Positions 1 to 5,367 of a DNA stretch of 8,749 nucleotides are shown here, in pieces. How positions within the stretch are numbered: the first letter of the stretch is position 1; each line of letters starts with the position of its first letter. The notes below the pieces were generated by a model, which was not told where the DNA came from, searched no databases, and saw only the letters and a list, made by a program, of their open reading frames with translations. Source of the DNA: an uncultured Mycoplasma sp. (GTDB taxonomy: Bacteria > Bacillota_I > Bacilli_A > RF39 > UBA660); assembly GCA_947565485.1 (NCBI GenBank), contig CANOGG010000036.1:1-8749 (forward strand), written 5' to 3'. Both the position numbers and the translations under genes were made by a program.

Positions 1-110
1 TTTCTTTTATTGTCGACATCTACTACTAGGACAGGATGAGGGACACAAGCAACAGTTCCAGAATTATTAAACCTTATTTTTAAAGAAAGAACTTGGCCAA
101 TTTCAATCAT
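1..110 (-). CDS. PemK/MazF-like toxin, N-terminal fragment (cut by window edge)
   Basis: Only the first 36 codons are inside the window; the gene continues past position 1. It begins MIEIGQVLSLKIRFNN and continues with SGTVACVPHPVLVVDVDNKR. The 'IGQVL' opening strand and the 'PHPVLVV' strand resemble the start of the PemK/MazF/CcdB-type beta-barrel, where an early 'GDI' strand is followed by 'RPALV'. Members of that fold are often ribosome-independent mRNA interferases; the activity here is inferred from the fold and context only. The ATG at 110-108 overlaps the last 8 nt of the Panacea gene (ATGATTGA) and has no Shine-Dalgarno of its own, so translation is probably coupled to the upstream cistron. 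That is a typical antitoxin-then-toxin layout. The catalytic region is outside the window, so activity and full length cannot be judged. It could instead be a non-toxic SH3-like barrel protein. Confidence 0.6.
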   Translation of the reverse strand, partial: MIEIGQVLSLKIRFNNSGTVACVPHPVLVVDVDNKR

Positions 111-594
111 TATTTAAGATATCGATAAAATCTGCACACATGATTTTATAGTTTTCTTTCTCGTTATCAATATCAATTAGTTGGTCTTGTTTAGAATAAA
201 ATTTATGTTTCTTTTGCCACTCTTCATCTTGGTGAGATATTTTTATTAGTTCTTCTAAGGGAGCATATTTTAAAATATCAAACATTTTGGTAATATATTC
301 TTTTACAGATGGGCTGGTTATAATATAAGAATTTTTGGCTTGTTTTAAATAATTATAATTATTCATAACGAATTCTATGACTATTCCATTATCAAAAGCA
401 TACATATCTTCATTAAATAATTTTTTATCAGTCATAGCAAAATATACCATTTGCATGATGTGTAAATATTTATTAAGTCTTACATTTCCTTCATAGCAAT
501 TACGATTATGTAAAGTAATTAGTTTATTTACAAAGATATCGTTATTTTTATCTAAAGATAAAATATATTTGGCAATGTCTTCTACTTTTTCCAT
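103..594 (-). CDS. Panacea-domain (DUF4065, SocA-like) putative antitoxin
   Basis: The 163-residue protein has the layout of the Panacea (DUF4065) domain. A helix at residues 40-60 (LNKYLHIMQMVYFAMTDKKL) leads to a loop at 65-78 (YAFDNGIVIEFVMN) that corresponds to the family's 'A-x-x-x-GP-V' segment, with the usual GP replaced by GI. Near residues 113-126 lies the 'LEELIKISHQDEEW' element that matches the family's 'eL...sH....W' signature. Panacea proteins are known as antitoxins that neutralise many unrelated toxin types, and as phage GepA-like or SocA-like proteins. The start is supported by an AAGGAGGA ribosome binding site at 601-608. The end overlaps the start of the PemK/MazF-like gene by 8 nt, which supports an antitoxin role. 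The gene has its own candidate promoter in the 51-nt gap behind the DUF5615 gene. The domain call is firm; the antitoxin role is inferred from context. Confidence 0.78.
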   Translation of the reverse strand: MEKVEDIAKYILSLDKNNDIFVNKLITLHNRNCYEGNVRLNKYLHIMQMVYFAMTDKKLFNEDMYAFDNGIVIEFVMNNYNYLKQAKNSYIITSPSVKEYITKMFDILKYAPLEELIKISHQDEEWQKKHKFYSKQDQLIDIDNEKENYKIMCADFIDILNND

Positions 595-600
595 TTTAAG

Positions 601-629
601 TCCTCCTTACTTATAGGTATATAATATCA
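601..629 (-). promoter_or_regulatory. Extended -10 promoter and ribosome binding site of the Panacea gene
   Basis: Read on the minus strand, TGATATTAT at 629-621 fits an extended -10 element (TGnTATAAT with one mismatch). It is followed by the AAGGAGGA ribosome binding site at 608-601, seven bases before the ATG at 594. No good -35 hexamer is found 17 nt upstream, which is common for extended -10 promoters. The inverted repeat at 634-651 sits where RNA polymerase would contact the spacer and -35 region. The assignment rests on consensus matching only. Confidence 0.5.
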
Positions 630-633
630 TAGT

Positions 634-651
634 TCATAAAAACGTTTATGA
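634..651. repeat. 7-bp inverted repeat, candidate operator
   Basis: TCATAAA and TTTATGA form perfect 7-bp arms around a 4-nt centre (AACG on the plus strand). The repeat covers the stop codon of the DUF5615 gene and lies directly upstream of the extended -10 of the Panacea gene. An AT-rich stem without a following T-run makes a poor terminator, so an operator for autoregulation of the Panacea/toxin pair is the more likely reading. Chance occurrence is possible in DNA this AT-rich. Confidence 0.35.
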
Positions 652-1044
652 CGATTGGATATTTTCGAGAAATATTGGTGTTCTTTGAAAATGTTTTTTA
701 CGACTTAATATTTTTCTTTCTTTGTATATTTTATTTTTATCAATTTGATAATAGGTATCTTTAATTTCATCCTCTTTGATAATTTTTAATATTTTTATTA
801 ATGTTTGTAAAGGGTTATTGTTTTTTCCATCAATTTTTATAATTCCATAATGTTCTTTTTTTCTAAAATTACAAAAATCAGAATCAAAAGTTATTATCAT
901 TCTTTTCTTTTTTAAAGCATAGTATAAAACCTCATTATCACCAAAACCTTTACAATATTGATTAATATGTTCAACATCATGACCCATTTTTTTTAGCTCT
1001 TTGATATATGAAACAGGTACATTTTCATCTAAGAGTAGTTTCAT
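646..1044 (-). CDS. DUF5615 PIN-like protein, putative toxin nuclease
   Basis: The 132-residue protein matches the DUF5615 PIN-like fold. It opens with KLLLDENVP (Asp6, Glu7), has an acidic cluster at GFGDNEVL (Asp36, Glu38), and then the strand IITFDSDF (Asp54, Asp56). These carboxylates are spaced as in PIN-type metal-dependent nucleases, which use three or four acidic residues to hold the metal and often cut RNA. The final 50 or so residues are Lys- and Ile-rich with no motif I recognise. The start lies 3 nt after the stop of the DUF433 gene with no Shine-Dalgarno in between, so it is probably translated by coupling. DUF433 with DUF5615 is a recurrent antitoxin-toxin-like pair in bacteria and archaea. 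The fold is well supported; RNase activity and toxicity are inferred. Confidence 0.75.
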   Translation of the reverse strand: MKLLLDENVPVSYIKELKKMGHDVEHINQYCKGFGDNEVLYYALKKKRMIITFDSDFCNFRKKEHYGIIKIDGKNNNPLQTLIKILKIIKEDEIKDTYYQIDKNKIYKERKILSRKKHFQRTPIFLENIQSS

Positions 1045-1047
1045 TTT

Positions 1048-1416
1048 TTAAATTTTTCTAAACGGAGTGGTTTTTATCGCGAAAAGAAGGGCCATTTTTA
1101 TAGTTTCATTATTTAAAGAAGGATAATTTTCTTTAATATTTTTTATGGAAGAGCCATTTTTCATGCTATAACGTAAAATTGTAATAGGTTCTATTCTTGT
1201 TCCGATAATTATATTTTTTCCATTACAGATGTTTTTATCTTTAGTAATAAAAGGACGATAATCTTGTTTTTTGGCGATGTTTTTTATTTTATGATAATAG
1301 TAATAAGATGCAAAAAAGATGGATATTTTTTCAAATAATAAAGATACGAGTGGAGTTTTAACTTCAGCTTTACCGCTTACTTGTTCATAAAAATTTCTGA
1401 TTACAGTTTCTGGCAT
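1048..1416 (-). CDS. DUF433-domain putative antitoxin
   Basis: The 122-residue product carries a DUF433 domain at about residues 57-115. It is recognised by 'CNGKNIIIGTRIEPITIL' followed by a 'G-S-S-I-K-N-I...YPSLNNETIKMAL' helical segment; the family pattern is 'GxPxIxGTRIxVxxIL...G.s.eeI...YP.Lt'. DUF433 proteins are small winged-helix-like proteins that usually precede DUF5615 genes, as here, and are taken as antitoxins with likely DNA binding. The first 55 residues form an extension with aromatic-rich helices that I cannot assign. The frame is open up to an ATG at 1488, but I chose ATG 1416-1414. It has an AAAAGGAGAGG ribosome binding site, whereas the 1488 ATG lies between the -35 and -10 of a strong promoter and would not be transcribed from it. 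Confidence 0.75.
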   Translation of the reverse strand: MPETVIRNFYEQVSGKAEVKTPLVSLLFEKISIFFASYYYYHKIKNIAKKQDYRPFITKDKNICNGKNIIIGTRIEPITILRYSMKNGSSIKNIKENYPSLNNETIKMALLFAIKTTPFRKI

Positions 1417-1424
1417 TTTAATAT

Positions 1425-1435
1425 CCTCTCCTTTT
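1425..1435 (-). promoter_or_regulatory. Ribosome binding site that fixes the DUF433 start
   Basis: AAAAGGAGAGG on the minus strand ends 8 nt before ATG 1416-1414. It is the only strong Shine-Dalgarno near this reading frame and supports the shorter start. Confidence 0.75.
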
Positions 1436-1466
1436 CTACTTATAGGATACCACATATTTAAAAGAT

Positions 1467-1496
1467 ATTCTACTATATTTTTTATCATATTGTCAA
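1467..1496 (-). promoter_or_regulatory. Promoter of the DUF433-DUF5615 pair
   Basis: On the minus strand there is a perfect -35 TTGACA (1496-1491), an 18-nt spacer, and a -10 TAGAAT (1472-1467). Transcription would start near 1460, giving a leader of about 45 nt before the ATG at 1416. This is a housekeeping-type sigma-A promoter. A TACTATA heptamer (plus strand, 1471-1477) overlaps the -10 and recurs at 1510-1516 and 1518-1524, which might serve operator binding. Confidence 0.7.
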
Positions 1497-1546
1497 TCCC
1501 TTACTTTAATACTATATTACTATAGCATATTCAAGTTTTTGGCATT

Positions 1547-1573
1547 ATAAAACCCCATAGGAATTTATGGGGG
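1547..1573 (-). terminator. Rho-independent terminator of tRNA-Ser
   Basis: On the minus strand a 7-bp stem (CCCCATA pairing with TATGGGG; plus-strand arms 1553-1559 and 1566-1572) with a 6-nt loop is followed at once by TTTTAT. It lies 12 nt beyond the encoded CCA end of the tRNA. The plus-strand reading lacks a good T-run, so it acts on the minus strand. Confidence 0.75.
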
Positions 1574-1584
1574 AAATTTCTTAA

Positions 1585-1677
1585 TGGCGGAGCAGAGAGG
1601 ATTTGAACCTCCGCGCCAGCATTCGCCGACCTAAATCCTTAGCAGGGATCCCTCTTCAGCCTCTTGAGTACTGCTCC
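1585..1677 (-). tRNA. tRNA-Ser(GCU)
   Basis: This is a complete class II tRNA, 93 nt including an encoded CCA (1587-1585). The acceptor strands GGAGCAG (1677-1671) and CTGCTCC (1595-1589) pair fully, with G as discriminator base. The D stem is CTC/GAG. The anticodon stem GATCC/GGATT holds the loop CTGCTAA, which gives anticodon GCU and reads AGC and AGU serine codons. A long variable arm follows, as expected for serine, and then the T stem GGAGG/CCTCT with loop TTCAAAT. A promoter sits upstream and a terminator downstream, so it is an independent transcription unit. It separates the toxin-antitoxin-like genes from the germination operon. No repeat of its 3' end is visible in the window. Confidence 0.95.
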
Positions 1678-1696
1678 AAAATTTGACTACTTCTTA

Positions 1697-1725
1697 ATTT
1701 TACACGATGTATCACGTTTAGTCAA
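1697..1725 (-). promoter_or_regulatory. Promoter of tRNA-Ser
   Basis: On the minus strand TTGACT (1725-1720), a 17-nt spacer and TAAAAT (1702-1697) form a strong sigma-A promoter. The predicted start is about 12 nt before the mature 5' end of the tRNA at 1677. It diverges from the germination operon. Confidence 0.75.
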
Positions 1726-1761
1726 TATTATTTTGGCTAGTTTTTTCTAAAAAATACATTA

Positions 1762-1768
1762 CATATTA
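1762..1768 (+). promoter_or_regulatory. Possible forespore sigma (SigG/SigF-like) -10 box of the ger operon
   Basis: CATATTA fits the -10 consensus of forespore sigma factors (CATnnTA), which are known to drive gerA-type operons in Bacillus. It lies 40 nt before the gerAA start, giving a leader of roughly 30 nt. The region 17-18 nt upstream (around 1739-1744, AGTTTT) is only a poor match to the -35 consensus, so the call rests on the -10 and on the gene function. Confidence 0.35.
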
Positions 1769-1808
1769 TTAAAAATTTAGTAAATACTATTTTTAAGGAG
1801 AAATAGGT

Positions 1809-3239
1809 ATGGATAATAGAATTATTAAAAGAATACAGAAAGAATTTTTGAATGTTCCTGATTTGGTGATAAAAAAGATTAAATTATCTTTATTAGATAC
1901 AGTTTATGTCGCTTATTTAGAGACAGTTAGTTCGAGTGATAAAGTAAATGATTATATACTTAAAAATCTTAGTTATATTAGTAGTAGTAAAGGAAAAGTT
2001 CTAAATTTAGATAGTATAATTCCAGGGCCTAATTCAAAAGAGATTACAAATTTAGATGAGATAGAGTTTTATATTACAAATGGTTTTACAATAGTTATTA
2101 GAAATAGTGAAGTAATGGCGGTAGAGACAAAGGCTGATATTAACCGAGGAATACCGACCGCGGATACTGAGCCATCACTTAATGGGCCGAAAGATGCTTT
2201 TACCGAGAATTATCAGATAAATTTAGGACTAATTAAGCGAAGAATTAAGTCGAATACGTTTAAAACAGAAGAGTTTGTGGTAGGAAGAAAGACGAAAACT
2301 AAAGTGGGATTATTGTATTTTGAAGATATTGCGGAAGAAGAACTCGTTAAAAGTATTAATAAAAAGATTAAAAAGATAGATATTGATGGGATAATTGATT
2401 CGAGTATGATTGGGCAGCTTATTACAGATGAGGCAAAGGTCCATTTTCCAACTTATCAATTAACAGAGAGACCAGATAATGTTGCTAGAGCGCTTTTGGA
2501 GGGAAAGATTGTTATTATAACGGATACTTCGCCACTGGCAATTATTCTACCAGCGTTCTTTATTGACTTTGTAAATCCGGGCGCTGATACTTATTCAAAG
2601 AGTACGAATGTAAATTTTTTAAAAATTCTTAGAATTATTTGTTTTTTCCTATCGATGACAATGCCCGCGATATATATAGCAGTTGTAAATTATAATCAGG
2701 AGACAATTCCCACTAATTTGCTTGTAAGTTTTAGTATTCAGCATGATGGTGTCCCCTTTCCAGCGATAATTGAGGCTTTTATGATGCTCATAATTTGTGA
2801 GATGCTCCGAGAGAGTGATATTAGATTTCCAAGTTCGTATGGAAGTGCCATATCGATTTTAGGTGCCCTTGTTTTAGGAGAAGCGGCGGTTAGTGCCGGA
2901 ATAGTAAGCCCGATTATGATTATCGTAATATCGCTTACATTTATGGCGAGTCTCATGTTTACAGAAGTAGAACTCGTTAGTGCTCTTAGGCATTTAAGGT
3001 TTATTTTTATCATACTGGCATCTTTTTATGGAATCTTAGGAATTGTGTTTGGAGGGCTTTATTTTCTCATTAAAATTAATGATGTTTATTCTTTTGGGAA
3101 ACCGTATTTTTTTCCGATTGTACCGTTTGATAAAGTCTATGCGTTTAAGTCACTTCTTAAAGGAAGAACTAAAGATGAGAAATATAGAACTTCGATGTTA
3201 ACTCATAAAAATAAAGTGAAACAAGGAGAGAATGTATGA
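1809..3239 (+). CDS. gerAA: Spore germinant receptor subunit A (GerA family)
   Basis: The 476-residue protein is a full-length A subunit of a GerA-type nutrient germinant receptor in the inner spore membrane, which senses nutrients and starts ion release. Residues 1 to about 260 form the soluble N-terminal region, with the family signatures EPSLNGPKDAFTEN (121-134), LIKRRIK (141-147), TERPDNVARALLEGK (219-233) and DTSPLAIILPAFF (239-251). The membrane part has hydrophobic segments near 271-294, 317-334, 343-361, 364-384 and 396-422, including GVPFP (314-318) and GSAISILGALVLGEAAVSAG. A basic tail follows. The A subunit is thought to oligomerise into the ion-conducting channel. The AAGGAG site at 1795-1800 is 8 nt from the ATG. 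The gene overlaps the C-subunit gene by ATGA. The germinant cannot be told from sequence. Confidence 0.93.
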   Translation: MDNRIIKRIQKEFLNVPDLVIKKIKLSLLDTVYVAYLETVSSSDKVNDYILKNLSYISSSKGKVLNLDSIIPGPNSKEITNLDEIEFYITNGFTIVIRNSEVMAVETKADINRGIPTADTEPSLNGPKDAFTENYQINLGLIKRRIKSNTFKTEEFVVGRKTKTKVGLLYFEDIAEEELVKSINKKIKKIDIDGIIDSSMIGQLITDEAKVHFPTYQLTERPDNVARALLEGKIVIITDTSPLAIILPAFFIDFVNPGADTYSKSTNVNFLKILRIICFFLSMTMPAIYIAVVNYNQETIPTNLLVSFSIQHDGVPFPAIIEAFMMLIICEMLRESDIRFPSSYGSAISILGALVLGEAAVSAGIVSPIMIIVISLTFMASLMFTEVELVSALRHLRFIFIILASFYGILGIVFGGLYFLIKINDVYSFGKPYFFPIVPFDKVYAFKSLLKGRTKDEKYRTSMLTHKNKVKQGENV

Positions 3240-4315
3240 AGAAGATACTAATACTTTTGATAGTTCCCATACTACTTAGTGGTTGTTATGATTATAATGA
3301 GCTTGGTGATCTTGCTATAGTCGCAGGAGTGGGAATAGACTATGAAGATGAGGAGTTTGTTGTGACTTTTGAGATACTTAGTACGAAAAAGGAGGGAGAT
3401 AATTCGTCATCGGCTAGTGCTTATACCGTTAGTGCCCATGGTAAGACGATTACGGAAGCGTTTGCGAATAATGGGAATAATTTAGATAAAGTGCCCTACT
3501 ATGACCATATTGAAGTGGTGGTAATAAGTGATAATGTGGCGAAAGGCCATTTAAAAGAAATATCCGAGTATTTGATTAGAAGTTCAAAGATGAGGAATGA
3601 GTTTTATATGGTAATTGCAAATGATGCTAAGGCTTCAGAAATTATTAGTACAACTTCAAAAGAGAAACCGATAGCTTCGACTTTTATTGTGAGTTTACTT
3701 GAGAATAGCAATGATACTGATAGTGCGGGATTTTATGCGCCGTTTACAAAGACATTTAGAAATATTTTGACTGATGGAGAAGATGCGATAATGTCTAGTT
3801 TTACTTTGGAAGATGAGAATATTGTCTTAAATGGAATGGGATTATTTAGAGATTTCCAGTTAGTCGAGATATTAAAACCAGAGGAAGCTTCGATTGTAAA
3901 TTTACTCAATAATTTTAAGACGAAGACGGTATTTTTTAAAGATAAGTGCGATAATGATAAAGAGACGGTGATAAGTATTTATGCAAGTGATATTAAGTTA
4001 GAACCAGGTGATGCTAAAGTGGTTGTTAAAGGAAAGTTAAATGCTAGGCTTCATGAAGATGCTTGTAATTTAGATTTGAAGAAAGAAGATACTTATCAAA
4101 AGTTAGAGAAAGATTTTACTAAAGTAATAACCAAAGAGATGAAGCAAGTACTTAATAAAATGCAGGCTTTGGAAGTAAATACCCTTTATATTGGGAAGAA
4201 TTATTATAATAAGACGAGGAAGAAAGATTATTATTTGTGGACAAAGCAAGATTTTGAGTTTGATTTTGATTTGAAGATAAATAAGAAAGGGTTAATATTT
4301 GAGGTGAAGCAATGA
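3236..4315 (+). CDS. gerAC: Spore germinant receptor subunit C, lipoprotein (GerAC family)
   Basis: The 359-residue protein starts with a lipoprotein signal peptide: KK, a hydrophobic stretch at 4-14, and lipobox LLSGC with the lipidated cysteine at 17. The mature N-terminus GCYDYNELGDLAIVAGVGID (16-35) matches the GerAC family pattern 'CWDxxEI..LA.V.G.GID'. A second family-type segment is LNGMGLFRDFQLVEILKPEE (198-217). The C-terminal domain ends with a helix and the strands EFDFDLKINKKGLIFE. It is the outer-face lipoprotein of the receptor and depends on lipidation by Lgt. The ATGA overlap with gerAA and the AAGGAG site at 3223-3228 fix the start. The length is slightly below the family's usual 370-400 residues. 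The gene lies between A and B, rather than last as in Bacillus subtilis gerA. Confidence 0.9.
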   Translation: MKKILILLIVPILLSGCYDYNELGDLAIVAGVGIDYEDEEFVVTFEILSTKKEGDNSSSASAYTVSAHGKTITEAFANNGNNLDKVPYYDHIEVVVISDNVAKGHLKEISEYLIRSSKMRNEFYMVIANDAKASEIISTTSKEKPIASTFIVSLLENSNDTDSAGFYAPFTKTFRNILTDGEDAIMSSFTLEDENIVLNGMGLFRDFQLVEILKPEEASIVNLLNNFKTKTVFFKDKCDNDKETVISIYASDIKLEPGDAKVVVKGKLNARLHEDACNLDLKKEDTYQKLEKDFTKVITKEMKQVLNKMQALEVNTLYIGKNYYNKTRKKDYYLWTKQDFEFDFDLKINKKGLIFEVKQ

Positions 4316-5349
4316 AAACAAAAAATTCATGTGTGGTCTATTTTCTCACGAGAAATTTATTTTTGGGTTATGGGCTTTCCCTCTTGATGGATAGGTCGAG
4401 TAAAGATTCATACATTGGGGCTTTTTTAGGAATATTTATAGGGCTTATTATTATGGCGATATATGCACATATTATAAAAATTAAGGGTGATGCTTCACTT
4501 AAAGAAGTATTTAAAAGTCATAAAGTTTTAGGAATGGCAACAAGAGTATTATTTTTGATTATTAGTCTTGGGATTTTATTATATGCTCTCGTAATATATA
4601 AATTATTTGTGGTGAGTTTTTTGCTGGTGGCATCACCGGTTATATTTGTGACAATTCCTTTAATTGGACTCGCTATTTATGTAGCATTTAAAGGGTTAAA
4701 GGGAATAACAAGGGTCGCAGGAGCTTTAGTACCGATTAGTGTTACTATTTCTATTCTTATTTATCTTAGTTTAACGGGACTTTTAGAAATAACGAACTTT
4801 TTACCAATTTTAACGACAAAACCGATGAATATTATAACAACGGCTCTCGCTTTTGCAGGTATTAGTACCCTTCCTAATATTTTGACTCTCCATTTTCGGG
4901 GCGATAATAAAGGAATGCTTAAGATGTATGGGCTCGCAACGGGACTCATTGTCGTGATGGCGATATATGTAAATGGAGTCTTGGGTGAAGCATTACTCAA
5001 TATATTTAGGTTTCCAGAATATATGGTGTTAAAACAGATTAAGTTGTTCCAGTTTATTGAGAAAATGGAGAATGTATTATCAATTATTTGGATATTTGAT
5101 TTGTTTATTACAATTAGTATGGGTGTTTATTCAGTTAAAGAGTTAGTGCCGGAGAAAAAGAATAAAATTACGACGATTGGAATATTGGCAGTGATGATGT
5201 ATGTTATAAACCGGGTGTTTGTATTTGATTATGTAAATGAGCTAAGAATTTATTATATTTTGCCTTATGTAGCACTTGGAGTGCCATTAGTAATTATAGG
5301 ACTCTTGTATATATTATTAAGTATTAAGAAAAAGAATGAAAGTAACTAG
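4312..5349 (+). CDS. gerAB: Spore germinant receptor subunit B (GerAB family, APC-type transporter fold)
   Basis: The 345-residue protein is almost wholly hydrophobic, with about ten membrane segments. This fits the B subunit of GerA receptors, which belongs to the amino acid-polyamine-organocation superfamily and is the likely nutrient-binding subunit. Clear segments include 34-54, 77-98, 100-125, 134-157, 172-190, 205-226, 255-275, 287-303 and 313-337. The family-type stretch FPEYMVLKQIKLFQFIEKME (234-253), running into the next helix IIWIFDLF, is present. Its length is slightly below the usual 360-370 residues, mainly because the start is short. The start overlaps gerAC by ATGA and has GAGGTG at 4301-4306. 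The stop codon (TAG, 5347-5349) sits in the loop of the operon terminator. Which nutrient it binds cannot be read from the sequence. Confidence 0.9.
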   Translation: MKTKNSCVVYFLTRNLFLGYGLSLLMDRSSKDSYIGAFLGIFIGLIIMAIYAHIIKIKGDASLKEVFKSHKVLGMATRVLFLIISLGILLYALVIYKLFVVSFLLVASPVIFVTIPLIGLAIYVAFKGLKGITRVAGALVPISVTISILIYLSLTGLLEITNFLPILTTKPMNIITTALAFAGISTLPNILTLHFRGDNKGMLKMYGLATGLIVVMAIYVNGVLGEALLNIFRFPEYMVLKQIKLFQFIEKMENVLSIIWIFDLFITISMGVYSVKELVPEKKNKITTIGILAVMMYVINRVFVFDYVNELRIYYILPYVALGVPLVIIGLLYILLSIKKKNESN

Positions 5350-5367
5350 ATGGTAGGTTACTTTTTT
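5339..5367 (+). terminator. Rho-independent terminator of the ger operon
   Basis: AAAGTAAC (5339-5346) pairs with GTTACTTT (5357-5364) around a 10-nt loop, and the stem runs into TTTTTT (5362-5367). The gerAB stop lies in the loop. The stop of the converging minus-strand gene (5358-5360) lies in the right arm. On the minus strand the hairpin is followed by a broken T-run, so it may also stop that gene less efficiently. Confidence 0.75.

Noticed and set aside
1..1677. Integrated genomic island with an attachment site at the tRNA-Ser 3' end
   Set aside because: I found no second copy of the tRNA 3' end and no integrase in the window. The idea needs sequence to the left and is only a possibility.
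2738..3013. Open frame on the minus strand inside gerAA
   Set aside because: It lies within the conserved membrane part of gerAA, has no family resemblance and no convincing ribosome binding site, so it is a shadow of the real frame.
4761..5000. Open frame on the minus strand inside gerAB
   Set aside because: It is antisense to a clear GerAB coding region with no recognisable protein features.
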